Shown here in pieces: positions 1-7,905 of a stretch of 64,000 nucleotides of DNA. The notes beneath the pieces are model-generated. The model searched no databases. It saw nothing but the letters and a program-made list of their open reading frames with translations, and was not told where the DNA came from. This stretch comes from HGM04593 sp045660825 (GTDB taxonomy: Bacteria > Bacteroidota > Bacteroidia > Bacteroidales > Bacteroidaceae). Numbering within the stretch: the first letter of the stretch is position 1; each line of letters begins with the position of its first letter. The translations under genes and the position numbers were made by a program. The DNA lies in contig JAZREN010000046.1 of NCBI GenBank assembly GCA_045660825.1, positions 6,207-70,206 on the forward strand, in the 5' to 3' direction.

Positions 1-2
1 AT

Positions 3-212
3 GGATGGAATAGCAGTAATAGAGAAAAATTTCCTCACGGATGGGAGTGGTTGAAAAAATACGAAAATAAAATATTAGATTTGCTCCGTGATGTAACAGT
101 AGATGATGGTGCTGAATTTAAAAGATTTTTAGAAGACAAATTGTATCATACTCTTAAAGAGATAGAAGGGCATCCTAATGAAATAACTATGAAAATCTCT
201 AGTTCTCAATAA
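3..212 (+). CDS. 3' end of an unknown gene (partial)
   Basis: An open frame enters from the left edge and runs about 69 codons to a TAA stop. The visible part is hydrophilic and mostly helical, with an acidic and lysine-rich tail after a Trp-rich segment (HGWEWLKKYENK). I do not recognise the family and see no domain signature. It is followed directly by a strong terminator, so it belongs to a transcript separate from the metallopeptidase gene that follows. Its AT-rich composition resembles the next two genes, so it may be part of the same accessory island. Confidence 0.5.
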   Translation, partial: GWNSSNREKFPHGWEWLKKYENKILDLLRDVTVDDGAEFKRFLEDKLYHTLKEIEGHPNEITMKISSSQ

Positions 213-240
213 TAAAATATCCTTAATATTTATTTCTTCC

Positions 241-277
241 GACCTCTGCCACAGCTTGGCAGAGGTCTTTTTTTCTT
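241..277 (+). terminator. Rho-independent terminator
   Basis: A perfect 10-bp stem (GACCTCTGCC / GGCAGAGGTC) with a 7-nt loop is followed by an uninterrupted T tract. It ends the transcript of the partial gene at the left edge. Confidence 0.9.
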
Positions 278-301
278 TTGTACGGAATTAATTTATGTAG
301 T

Positions 302-703
302 ATGAAAGTACAAGGAAAAACAACTGAAGATTTGAAAGCAATGCTTCTTGCTATATATGATTGCAAGTTGCCTTTTGCTATTAGAATCTCAAAAAGAAAA
401 TGTAAAAGAATTCTTGCGTCATATACGCATCGAAATTCTACAATAACAATCTATGACCTGAAAGGAACGGCCGATATTGTTCAGGTAGCGATACACGAAT
501 ATGCGCACCATATAAACAGGACAGAGTGGTGGAATGGCGCCGCGCCTATGTCAAAATTTGAAACATCCCACGGGTATCGGTTCTGGTTCCTTTACAGTAG
601 ATTAGTGGAATTTGCAAATGAGAAAGGATATGCAGTCAAACCACATTATTACGGCAGAGCAGGGATTTCGTTTAAAAAGGAAATTTTAGGAATATGGGAA
701 TGA
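302..703 (+). CDS. SprT-like zinc metallopeptidase, small
   Basis: A 133-residue protein with a zinc-protease motif HEYAH at about residues 65-69 and a probable third ligand in SHG at 89-91, followed by an aromatic helix. HExxH followed about 20 residues later by HG plus aromatic residues is the arrangement of SprT-like and related minimal metallopeptidases; there is no signal peptide. The open frame extends upstream to a TTG at 278, but that codon lies in the T tract of the preceding terminator, so ATG at 302 is the better start. The stop overlaps the start of the FtsZ-like gene by about 10 bases, implying coupled translation. The substrate is unknown. Confidence 0.6.
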   Translation: MKVQGKTTEDLKAMLLAIYDCKLPFAIRISKRKCKRILASYTHRNSTITIYDLKGTADIVQVAIHEYAHHINRTEWWNGAAPMSKFETSHGYRFWFLYSRLVEFANEKGYAVKPHYYGRAGISFKKEILGIWE

Positions 704-1647
704 AAATTATTAAAGAAAAAAAAGAATTTGGTTTGTCAGATGTGCTGATTATTGGTGTAGGCGGTGGCAGTGGTAATATCATTAGCGACCTTGTGGGTTG
801 GGGAATTGGTATTGATACAGCAGTTGTCGAAAATGTTGAGCAACCCGACATTGATGCAATGCTGAATGAAGAAATAAAAACGGTATTCATTGTGACTTGT
901 CTTGGTGGTGAATATGGTTCGGCAGTAGCTCCGCAGATTGCTGCTGAATGCAGGAAAAGAAAACTAAGGACTATCGGTGTTGCTACATTGCCGTTTGGGT
1001 TTGAAGGTGCAGCCAAAACACAGTGTGCGAAGGATGCCGCAAATGAACTTGCAAAGAACTGTGATTCCCTTAACCTGGTACATAATGAGGTAATCTTGAA
1101 GGGCGATCAGACAATTGCTGTAAATGAAGCATTTAAGGATGTCAACATACGCATTTTTGAGATAATCACCAAAGAACTTTATTCAATACCTGTATGGTTT
1201 TTTAGTATGAGTAGAGGATATCTCCTCAAGTATTGGTTTAAAAGGTGGTTCGGATGGTTACATAAAAATGATGGGGCTTTGGTTTGTAAATCTTTCAAAG
1301 AGAATGATTATAAGATAACCTCGCTATGCATTGATATTGTGGAGCGGAAAGCCAAGAAGATTATGGGAAAAGAGTGGTTCTGTCACCTTGGAGACCACAT
1401 AAAGTTTATAGCTTTGTGTAATACTATAATACATGAGCTTATTGAAGAAGGTGGTTCGTTTTTGTTGTGTGATAAAATTGTGAGTGATGTACTGACTATC
1501 ACTAGAATATGGCCTATTGAAAGTTGGATGTTTATGTATGAAGAAATTCATATTGAAGACTCTCATATGGTGGTAGCTAAAGTGCGTAAAAAGAGAAGAG
1601 AGGTGCTCAAATCCATAAATTTTTGCGGTATGTCTTCATTTGCTTGA
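694..1647 (+). CDS. Divergent FtsZ/tubulin-like protein with novel C-terminal half
   Basis: A 317-residue protein. Residues 17-28 (VLIIGVGGGSGN) match the FtsZ T1 glycine loop, 64-83 match the strand and T4 region of FtsZ, and 92-104 (TIGVATLPFGFEG) match the FtsZ stretch TIGVVTxPFxFEG. The tubulin signature GGGTGTG is degraded to GGEYGSA, and roughly 40 residues between T1 and T4, including the T3 loop, are missing. GTP hydrolysis is therefore doubtful. After about residue 160 the sequence no longer resembles FtsZ: it is aromatic-rich and ends in a basic tail. It starts inside the metallopeptidase gene (ATG at 694 or 700). It is not the cell-division ftsZ; its job is unknown. Confidence 0.6.
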   Translation: MGMKIIKEKKEFGLSDVLIIGVGGGSGNIISDLVGWGIGIDTAVVENVEQPDIDAMLNEEIKTVFIVTCLGGEYGSAVAPQIAAECRKRKLRTIGVATLPFGFEGAAKTQCAKDAANELAKNCDSLNLVHNEVILKGDQTIAVNEAFKDVNIRIFEIITKELYSIPVWFFSMSRGYLLKYWFKRWFGWLHKNDGALVCKSFKENDYKITSLCIDIVERKAKKIMGKEWFCHLGDHIKFIALCNTIIHELIEEGGSFLLCDKIVSDVLTITRIWPIESWMFMYEEIHIEDSHMVVAKVRKKRREVLKSINFCGMSSFA

Positions 1648-1698
1648 TGTATTTACTGTATAAGGTGCTTTTATTGCCGTAGTTCGCGAAATTTTTGT

Positions 1699-1706
1699 TA
1701 TCTTCG
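1699..1706 (+). promoter_or_regulatory. -7 promoter box TATCTTCG for the ABC-F gene
   Basis: It matches the Bacteroidota TAnnTTTG/TTCG box and lies 46 bases before the start codon, with an AT-rich leader between. Confidence 0.6.
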
Positions 1707-1752
1707 CGAAAGATTTCTAAATTGGGAATAATATAATAACTAAAATAGATTT

Positions 1753-3450
1753 ATGGCAACAGTTGATGACAAGAAAATCATCTTTTCGATGGTGGGCTTG
1801 AGCAAGACAATCAAGCAGACAAACAAACAGGTGTTGAAGAATATTTACCTGTCGTTCTGCTACGGTGCAAAGATTGGTATCGTGGGTATGATCGGTGCTG
1901 GTAAATCTACATTGATGAAGATTATCGCAGGCCTCGCCAATGACTATCAGGGCAATGTGGTTTGGTCTCCCGGTTATTCGGTGGGTTACTTGCCACAGGA
2001 ACCGCACTTGCAGGATGGCAAGACCGTGATGGATTGCGTAAAGGAGGGTGTACAGGCTACAGTAGATGCTCTTGCAGAGTATGAGGAGATAAATATGAAG
2101 TTCGGTTTGCCCGAGTACTATGAGGATGCCGACAAGATGAACGAGCTTTTTGCGCGCCAGGCCGAATTGCAGGATATCATCGATGCAACCGATGCGTGGA
2201 ACCTTGAGAGCAAGTTGGAACGCGCCATGGCAGCACTCCGTTGCCCGGCTCCCGATGAACTCGTCGACCACCTCTCCGGTGGTGAGCGCCGCCGTGTGGC
2301 ACTTTGCCGTCTGCTTCTTTCAAAGCCCGATGTGCTTTTGCTTGATGAGCCTACCAACCACCTCGATGCCGAGAGTATCGACTGGCTTGAGCAGCACTTG
2401 AACCAGTACGAGGGTACAGTAATTGCCGTTACCCACGACCGTTATTTCCTTGACGATGTTGCAGGCTGGATTCTTGAACTTGACCGTGGTGAGGGAATTC
2501 CCTGGCAGGGTAACTACTCATCTTGGCTCGACCAGAAGACAAAGCGTATGGAGCAGGAGGAGAAGAGCGCAAGCAAGCGCCGCAAGACTCTTGAGCGCGA
2601 GCTCGAGTGGGTGCGTATGTCGCCCAAGGCACGTCAGGCAAAGGGTAAGGCTCGTCTGAACTCATACGAGCGTATGCTTAACGAGGACCAGAAGGAGCGC
2701 GAGGAGAAACTCGAAATCTTTATCCCCAACGGTCCACGCTTGGGTAACAAGGTAATCAATGCCGAGAATATCGGCAAGTCATTCGGCAGCAAGCACCTCT
2801 TCAGCAACCTCAACTTCATGTTGCCACCTAACGGCATTGTAGGTGTGATTGGTCCTAACGGTGCCGGTAAGACAACTCTTTTCCGCATGATTATGGGTCT
2901 TGAGACTGCCGATGAGGGTACATTCGAGGTTGGTGAGACAGTGAAGATTGCATATGTCGACCAGAATCACAAGGATATCGTTGCCGATAAGAGTGTTTAC
3001 GAAGTTATGAGCCAAGGTAACGAACTCATGCGCCTTGGTGGCAAGGAGATTAACGTGCGTGCATATCTTTCACGCTTCAACTTCTCCGGTGCCGACCAGG
3101 AGAAGAAGTGTGGTGTACTTTCTGGTGGTGAGCGTAACCGCCTGCACCTTGCAATGGCGCTTAAAGAGGGTGGTAACGTGTTACTCCTCGATGAGCCTAC
3201 CAATGATATCGACGTCAATACACTGCGTGCACTTGAGGAGGGCCTTGAGAACTTTGCGGGTTGTGCTGTTGTAATCAGCCACGACCGTTGGTTCCTCGAT
3301 CGTATCTGTACACACATCATTGCTTTTGAGGGTGATGGCAATGTGTTCAGTTTCGAGGGTTCATACTCTGACTACGAGGAGAACAAGATGCGTCGTCTTG
3401 GAATTGAAGAGCCCAAGAAGGCACGTTATCGTAAACTTATGGAGGACTAA
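1753..3450 (+). CDS. ettA: ABC-F translation factor EttA
   Basis: A 565-residue soluble protein with two ABC ATPase domains and no membrane segment. The first has a Walker A-like GMIGAGKST, signature LSGGERRR and Walker B DVLLLDEPTNHLD; the second has GPNGAGKTT, LSGGERNR and NVLLLDEPTNDID. The charged linker between them (about residues 245-325) is the P-site tRNA interaction motif typical of ABC-F proteins. Length and architecture fit EttA, which binds the ribosomal E site and gates entry into elongation according to the ATP/ADP ratio. One oddity: the first Walker A has Ile where Asn is usual (GxNGAGKS). The function is well supported by family. Confidence 0.9.
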   Translation: MATVDDKKIIFSMVGLSKTIKQTNKQVLKNIYLSFCYGAKIGIVGMIGAGKSTLMKIIAGLANDYQGNVVWSPGYSVGYLPQEPHLQDGKTVMDCVKEGVQATVDALAEYEEINMKFGLPEYYEDADKMNELFARQAELQDIIDATDAWNLESKLERAMAALRCPAPDELVDHLSGGERRRVALCRLLLSKPDVLLLDEPTNHLDAESIDWLEQHLNQYEGTVIAVTHDRYFLDDVAGWILELDRGEGIPWQGNYSSWLDQKTKRMEQEEKSASKRRKTLERELEWVRMSPKARQAKGKARLNSYERMLNEDQKEREEKLEIFIPNGPRLGNKVINAENIGKSFGSKHLFSNLNFMLPPNGIVGVIGPNGAGKTTLFRMIMGLETADEGTFEVGETVKIAYVDQNHKDIVADKSVYEVMSQGNELMRLGGKEINVRAYLSRFNFSGADQEKKCGVLSGGERNRLHLAMALKEGGNVLLLDEPTNDIDVNTLRALEEGLENFAGCAVVISHDRWFLDRICTHIIAFEGDGNVFSFEGSYSDYEENKMRRLGIEEPKKARYRKLMED

Positions 3451-3473
3451 GTCGATGTGTTCAAAAGCGTTAT

Positions 3474-3490
3474 TACTGCGTTACGCAGTA
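3474..3490. repeat. Hairpin downstream of ettA
   Basis: A 7-bp perfect stem TACTGCG / CGCAGTA with a TTA loop. There is no T tract, so it is not a clear terminator; it may be part of the hairpin-repeat cluster that follows. Confidence 0.5.
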
Positions 3491-3494
3491 TTGT

Positions 3495-3533
3495 AAAATA
3501 TCCTCATTTAGGTTTACTAAACTCCGGTATTTT
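3495..3533. repeat. Compound hairpin, family 3, copy 1
   Basis: The core CATTTAGG-TTTA-C-TAAA-CT-CC folds as a stem with a CT bulge on its 3' side. It is enclosed by an outer stem AAAATA / TATTTT. The same core recurs 125 bases downstream inside a different outer stem. Confidence 0.5.
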
Positions 3534-3617
3534 TCAACACTGCAAGCCTTGTACTAACGGCTTTGAACTACATCTTGAATTGTTTGTATTAAAAGCTCAC
3601 TGGCTGTGTTTTGCTTA

Positions 3618-3665
3618 TTGTGGCGGCAGGTCATTTAGGGTTTACTAAACTCCCTACCACCACAA
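3618..3665. repeat. Compound hairpin, family 3, copy 2
   Basis: The core TAGGG-TTTA-C-TAAA-CT-CCCTA has the CT bulge in the same place as copy 1. The outer stem is TTGTGG / CCACAA. Both copies are followed by GCAAGCCTTGT. The gene-free stretch 3451-3766 holds only these hairpins. Confidence 0.5.
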
Positions 3666-3747
3666 TTGCGCAAGCCTTGTCATTGAACCTTTTATACAAC
3701 AAAGGGGCGTTTTTAGAGTGCGTTTTAACAAACATCTTTGTAAACAT

Positions 3748-3755
3748 TATATTTG
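3748..3755 (+). promoter_or_regulatory. -7 promoter box TATATTTG
   Basis: A good match to the Bacteroidota -7 consensus. It would drive a transcript covering the aminotransferase and hexosaminidase genes. Confidence 0.45.
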
Positions 3756-3766
3756 ACTTTGCAGCT

Positions 3767-3982
3767 ATGATACCGATATTGCTATATATCCTTTACAAGA
3801 AAAAAGGTAAGGACATATCCCGTGCTGCGAAGAAAATGCTCGGCAAGGCCAAGGCGAAGAGAATGTTGAAGAGGGCTGAAAGGATGTCGAGAGTCGAAAA
3901 CAAAACAAGGAGAAGACCTTTGAAAAATGTGTATAGTAAATTCAGAAATCGTAGACGCTATCGTAAAGGAACTCGAGATTGA
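3767..3982 (+). CDS. Possible small basic membrane-anchored protein (doubtful)
   Basis: A 71-codon frame with a short hydrophobic start (MIPILLYILY) and a very basic remainder rich in Lys and Arg. It begins 12 bases after a good -7 box and overlaps the start of the aminotransferase gene by 56 bases in another frame, so the last 19 codons are shared sequence. I do not recognise a family. It could be a real leader peptide or small protein, or a chance frame in a transcribed leader. Confidence 0.25.
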   Translation: MIPILLYILYKKKGKDISRAAKKMLGKAKAKRMLKRAERMSRVENKTRRRPLKNVYSKFRNRRRYRKGTRD

Positions 3983-5228
3983 AGATATCCGTTCTGCGTC
4001 AATCCGTCAAATAGGGGCAGTAGTGCGTGCTGTAGAGGCGCGTACCGGCACTGAATTTATCCATTTTGAGATGGGTGTTCCGGGCCTTCCTCCTGCAGAA
4101 GTTGGCGTGCGTGCCGAGTGTGAAGCTCTGCAACGTGGGGTAGCATCGGTATATCCTATAATAGATGGAATACCGGAGTTGAAGAACGAAGCTTCCCGTT
4201 TTGTCAAGGCATTTATAGACACCGATATAAATCCAAGTGGTTGCATTCCTGCTGTAGGCTCAATGCAGGCTTCGTTCGCCTCGTTGATGCTTGCTTCGCA
4301 GCTTGACCTCAAGCGTGATACAGTGCTCTATATTGACCCGGGATTTCCCGTGCAGAAGATGCAGGCGCAGGTGATTGGCGTGAAGATCGCATCGTTTGAC
4401 ATTGCGGAATATCGTGGCGAAAGACTTGAGGAGAAACTCGAAAGCTATTTTGCGCAGGGTAATATCTGTGCGGTGCTTTACTCTTCGCCCAACAACCCCA
4501 CGTGGATGTGTCTTAAGGACGAGGAACTTGAGATAATTGGCCGTCTTGCAGCAAAACACGATGTGGTGGTGATTGAAGACCTGGCCTATATGACGATGGA
4601 TTTCCGTCGCGACATGAGCCGTCCGTTTGAACCACCATTCCAACCGAGTGTGTCAAAATACACCGACAATTACGTTCTGCTCATCAGTGCATCCAAGATA
4701 TTCAGCTATGCGGGGCAGAGGATTGCTGTTGCGTGTATTTCCGATGCATTGTACAACCGTGCTTATGACACACTCAAGCGGCGTTATGGTATTGCGCGTT
4801 TCGGTGCGGCATTCGCGTATGTTTTTCTATACTCATTCTCGTCGGGAGTGTCGCACTCGGCGCAATGTGCCTTGGCTGCGATGTTCAAGGCTGCATGCGA
4901 CGGTGAGTATGACTTTGTGGGTGATATAAAAGAGTATGCCGAGCGCACGGCGCGCATAAAGGATATACTGCTACGCAATGGATTCAATATTGTCTATGAC
5001 AAGGATGTCGACGAGCCTGTGAGCGACGGTTTCTTCTTCACTATCGGTTACAAGGATATGGATGGCGGTGAGCTGTTGAAGGAACTGCTCTATTATGGTG
5101 TCAGCGGCATTGACCTTGCCACAACAGGTGGCACGCGTAAGGGTATCAGGGCTTGTTCGTCAAACATAAAGCCACACCATTATGCAATGCTTGAAGAGAG
5201 ATTGCGTTTGTTTAATGAGAATCACTAA
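3927..5228 (+). CDS. PLP-dependent aminotransferase, class I/II
   Basis: A 433-residue fold-type I aminotransferase. The PLP-binding lysine is K257 in SASKIFSYAGQR, preceded by the SSPNNPTW segment that contacts the cofactor and by VVIEDLAYMT, which carries the Asp that pairs with the pyridine nitrogen. The N-terminus (about 1-45) is the helical extension seen in a Bacteroidales aminotransferase subgroup that keeps the motif EMGVPGLPP. The substrate cannot be read from sequence; aspartate- or aromatic-type activity is possible. It ends 18 bases before the hexosaminidase gene and is probably cotranscribed with it. Confidence 0.8.
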   Translation: MCIVNSEIVDAIVKELEIEDIRSASIRQIGAVVRAVEARTGTEFIHFEMGVPGLPPAEVGVRAECEALQRGVASVYPIIDGIPELKNEASRFVKAFIDTDINPSGCIPAVGSMQASFASLMLASQLDLKRDTVLYIDPGFPVQKMQAQVIGVKIASFDIAEYRGERLEEKLESYFAQGNICAVLYSSPNNPTWMCLKDEELEIIGRLAAKHDVVVIEDLAYMTMDFRRDMSRPFEPPFQPSVSKYTDNYVLLISASKIFSYAGQRIAVACISDALYNRAYDTLKRRYGIARFGAAFAYVFLYSFSSGVSHSAQCALAAMFKAACDGEYDFVGDIKEYAERTARIKDILLRNGFNIVYDKDVDEPVSDGFFFTIGYKDMDGGELLKELLYYGVSGIDLATTGGTRKGIRACSSNIKPHHYAMLEERLRLFNENH

Positions 5229-5246
5229 CTTATAATCTGTTATAAT

Positions 5247-6923
5247 ATGAAAAGAATAGTGTTTGCACTGCTGTTGCTTCTGTGCGTTTCACTGCAGGCT
5301 CAAGAGATTTCAATCATACCGAAACCTGCTGAAATGCAGATAGAAGAGGGTGAGTTTTCTTTCAATGGGAAGGTCGTACTGTGTTATCCCAAAATAAAGG
5401 ATGGCGGCATTGATGCTGTCGTGGACAATTTTGTCAGGGAGATAAAGAAAACAACCGGTGTAAAGCTTGTCAAAGATAGGCTGAAGGATGGTCTGTTCCT
5501 TGGTTTACATGTGGAAGAATCCGCAAAGAAGGGAGATGCGCACATTGTGTTGTATGTCGATGAATATATGCTCAAAGAGGCTTATAGACTATCTGTTACC
5601 CCGAAAAGAATAAACATCGCAGCATCAACACCAGCAGGCTTCTTCTATGCGTTCCAGACACTAAAGCAGCTTATGCCGCGCAATGTCATGGCCGGCGTGC
5701 CCGATGCGGGCGTGAAAGAGTGGAGCGTTCCGTGTGTATTTATAGAGGATAAGCCACGTTTTTCATGGCGCGGATTCATGCTCGACGAAGGTCGTCATTT
5801 CTATGGCAAGGAGGAAATTAAGAAAATCATAGATGTGATGGCGGCATACAAGATGAATCGCTTTCACTGGCATTTGACCGAGGACCAGGGCTGGCGCATT
5901 GAGATAAAGAAATATCCCAAGCTTACCGAGGTGGGTGCATGGCGCGACAGCAAGGTGTGCGCATGGGGCGATGTGAAGCCCGATGGCATACGCTATGGCG
6001 GTTACTACACTCATGAGGATATCAAGGAGGTGGTAGAGTATGCAAAGGAGCGTTTTGTGGAGATTATCCCCGAAGTTGATATTCCCGGACATTCACAGGC
6101 TGCAGTGGCATCATACCCCGAATTCCTTGCCTGTGACCCCGAAAACAAGCACGATGTGTGGTTGTGGCAGGGTGTGTCGAGCGATGTTATAAACGTTGCA
6201 AACCCTCTTGCGGTGCAGTTCGCAAAGGATGTCATTGATGAACTCACAGAGCTCTTTCCATTCGGCTATATACACCTTGGCGGCGATGAGTGTCCCACAT
6301 ACAAATGGGAGCACAACAGTGATTGCCAGGCGTTGCTGAAAGAGATTGGTTCGGAGAACTACCGCGACCTGCAGATACATTTCTACAAGCAGTTGCTCGA
6401 CCACGTAGCGCAAAAACCGGCTGACAAGCAGCGCAAGCTTGTCTTCTGGAACGAGGTCCTGCATGGCAATACAGCCTCGTTGGGAACCGATATAACCATT
6501 ATGGCGTGGATTGGTGCCGATCGCGCTGCAAAGGAGGCTGCAACGCGTGGAATGACAACAATCCTTTCGCCACAGATTCCTTACTACATCAACCGCCGTC
6601 AGTCGAAGCTTGAGACCGAACCAAAGTCGCAGGGATATGGTGATGAGACCGTTGAGCGTGTATACAACTACAAGCCAATGAATGATGTTGCCGAGGAGTT
6701 GCAGTCAAAATACCTTGGTGTACAGGCCAATTTCTGGACTGAGTGGGTTGTTGAACCATCTGTTGTGCAGTACCTGATGTTGCCACGTTTGGCAGCCGTG
6801 GCCGAGGCCGGTTGGACACCTGCCGAACAGCGCAATTACGACGATTTCCTCAATCGTCTGCAGGGCGAAGCCAAATATTATCAGTTGAAAGGCGTCGATT
6901 ACGGAAAACACGTTTTCAAGTAA
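5247..6923 (+). CDS. Beta-N-acetylhexosaminidase, GH20, secreted
   Basis: A 558-residue protein with a signal peptide (residues 1-18, ending LQAQ). It has a GH20b non-catalytic domain (about 20-150) and a GH20 TIM barrel (about 160-510). The catalytic Asp-Glu pair is D347-E348 in HLGGDECPT, and the substrate-binding motif HWHLTEDQGWR lies upstream. Enzymes of this family release terminal GlcNAc or GalNAc from host or bacterial glycans by substrate-assisted catalysis. In Bacteroidales they act in the periplasm or at the surface on mucin or N-glycan fragments. There is no SusC/SusD pair nearby, so this is not an obvious polysaccharide utilisation locus. A strong terminator follows. Confidence 0.9.
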   Translation: MKRIVFALLLLLCVSLQAQEISIIPKPAEMQIEEGEFSFNGKVVLCYPKIKDGGIDAVVDNFVREIKKTTGVKLVKDRLKDGLFLGLHVEESAKKGDAHIVLYVDEYMLKEAYRLSVTPKRINIAASTPAGFFYAFQTLKQLMPRNVMAGVPDAGVKEWSVPCVFIEDKPRFSWRGFMLDEGRHFYGKEEIKKIIDVMAAYKMNRFHWHLTEDQGWRIEIKKYPKLTEVGAWRDSKVCAWGDVKPDGIRYGGYYTHEDIKEVVEYAKERFVEIIPEVDIPGHSQAAVASYPEFLACDPENKHDVWLWQGVSSDVINVANPLAVQFAKDVIDELTELFPFGYIHLGGDECPTYKWEHNSDCQALLKEIGSENYRDLQIHFYKQLLDHVAQKPADKQRKLVFWNEVLHGNTASLGTDITIMAWIGADRAAKEAATRGMTTILSPQIPYYINRRQSKLETEPKSQGYGDETVERVYNYKPMNDVAEELQSKYLGVQANFWTEWVVEPSVVQYLMLPRLAAVAEAGWTPAEQRNYDDFLNRLQGEAKYYQLKGVDYGKHVFK

Positions 6924-6944
6924 TTTGCTAACAGATATTGTTTT

Positions 6945-6984
6945 ACGCGACAGTGTTGATTTGTTCAACGCTGTCGCGTTTTTT
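6945..6984 (+). terminator. Terminator after the GH20 gene
   Basis: A stem of about 15 bp (ACGCGACAGTGTTGA / TCAACGCTGTCGCGT, one G.T pair) with a 5-nt loop is followed by a T tract. Confidence 0.9.
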
Positions 6985-7091
6985 AGGCTAAGTAGAAATT
7001 TACTGTGGACTCGCTTTTGTTTACTATTGTATTCTAAGGCAGTCATCAACCTTGATTGTTCACTTATATTTTCTTCAAGTCTTTCTATCAT

Positions 7092-7114
7092 GTCCTTTGG
7101 TCGCCCCAAAGGAC
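7092..7114. repeat. Hairpin GTCCTTTGG / CCAAAGGAC
   Basis: A 9-bp perfect stem with a 5-nt loop and no T tract. It is the first of the structures in the gene-free region. Confidence 0.6.
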
Positions 7115-7154
7115 CAAAGGGCCCGGCACCCTAAAGCCCAGTCGGTCTCTAGTT

Positions 7155-7233
7155 GACAATACCGCCTTTTTCGCATCCCGTGCGGTGCAAACTACGTCTG
7201 CACTACGCACGACTAACTGCTGGCGGTATTGTC
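7155..7233. repeat. Compound hairpin, family 1, copy A
   Basis: The outer stem is a perfect 12-bp inverted repeat, GACAATACCGCC / GGCGGTATTGTC. Inside is a second hairpin: CGTGCG pairs with CGCACG (7179-7184 with 7206-7211) and GTGCA with TGCAC (7185-7189 with 7199-7203). An unpaired TA sits on the 3' side and the 9-nt loop is AACTACGTC. The unpaired linkers are TCGCATCC on the left and ACTAACTGCT on the right. Three further copies in this window share loop, bulge and linkers but not stem sequence. Confidence 0.8.
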
Positions 7234-7357
7234 GATTAGCAAGCAAATTCAGGAGTTGCAAGCAACATCCTTCAGTCAAAGAGGGTGCTAAAGCACACTC
7301 CTTTGGGGAGCTAAAGCTCCCGTCGTCGCAAACATTGCTCACCCGCAATGGTCTCAC

Positions 7358-7480
7358 TTGAACCTTTCTGTTGATTTTTGGGTGATGCGGATCTTCCTCA
7401 GTTAGTCACTCGCCAAGGCGAGCACCTAACTAACGGGCGAACATACCTCTCACTTTATCCAAAAATCAACAGGCTTCAAG
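7358..7480. repeat. Long nested inverted repeat
   Basis: The outer arms CTGTTGATTTTTGG (7368-7381) and CCAAAAATCAACAG (7459-7472) pair perfectly over 14 bp and extend to CTTGAA / TTCAAG. Inside, AGTTAG pairs with CTAACT and CTCGCC with GGCGAG around a small loop. The layout resembles the shorter compound hairpins nearby, but the unpaired motifs differ. Confidence 0.6.
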
Positions 7481-7581
7481 CTGTGTCCTTTAACGGAGCC
7501 GGTGTTTATTTGATATTACCATTGTATGCGTGAAGTTCGCGGAGTATCCCATTGCAAAGGTAATTCCCCGCCAACGGCGGA

Positions 7582-7650
7582 AAGTTACGCGTAAGTGAGC
7601 AAAATCCAAACTATAATAGTTTGAGATTTTGCAGCGAGCGCAAGTAACTT
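7582..7650. repeat. Compound hairpin, family 2, copy 1
   Basis: The outer stem is AAGTTAC / GTAACTT plus GCG / CGC with an AA bulge. The inner stem is GCAAAATC / GATTTTGC continuing into CAAACTA / TAGTTTG. The unpaired linkers are TAAGTGA (left) and AGCGAG (right). A small CCGCC-AAC-GGCGG hairpin lies just upstream at 7568-7580. Confidence 0.65.
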
Positions 7651-7663
7651 ATTAAACGGCACC

Positions 7664-7733
7664 GTTGAAAATTGCGAGTAAGCGAGTGTGTGAAAACTTG
7701 TTTGCACACAAAGCGAGCGGAAGCAATTTCAAC
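7664..7733. repeat. Compound hairpin, family 2, copy 2
   Basis: The outer stem GTTGAAAATTGC / GCAATTTCAAC has one bulged A. The inner stem is GTGTG / CACAC. The unpaired linkers GTAAGCGAG (left) and AAGCGAGCGGAA (right) match those of copies 1 and 3, while the stems differ. Confidence 0.65.
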
Positions 7734-7770
7734 CAAGTTAAAAATCCAATGTTTGAATAATACTGTTTTT

Positions 7771-7848
7771 GACAACACTCGCTTTTAGCGACCCAAACGG
7801 TACGAGCTATGCGCGTACTACGTTTGACCATTCGCTGCTCGTGTTGTC
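7771..7848. repeat. Compound hairpin, family 1, copy B
   Basis: The outer stem is GACAACAC / GTGTTGTC. The inner stems are CAAACG / CGTTTG and GTACG / CGTAC with an unpaired TA at 7819-7820, and the 9-nt loop is AGCTATGCG. It has the same geometry as copy A (6 bp, TA bulge, 5 bp, 9-nt loop) with almost entirely different stem bases. Its left linker contains a small extra hairpin TCGC-TTTTA-GCGA. Confidence 0.75.
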
Positions 7849-7884
7849 GAAGGCTAAAGCCTTTCCCGTGTGCCGAAGTTTTTC

Positions 7885-7905
7885 GTACTTTTTTCCAAAA
7901 AGTAC
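7885..7905. repeat. Hairpin GTACTTTTT / AAAAAGTAC
   Basis: A 9-bp perfect stem with a TCC loop, AT-rich and symmetrical, that could act as a weak bidirectional terminator. No adjacent gene needs one. Confidence 0.5.

Noticed and set aside
278..301. TTG start for the SprT-like gene
   Set aside because: The codon lies in the T tract of the preceding terminator; ATG at 302 is more plausible.
7155..7233. Integron attC site
   Set aside because: CTAAC appears in the right linker, but the paired R-box GTTRRRY / RYYYAAC arrangement is absent and no integron cassette genes flank it.
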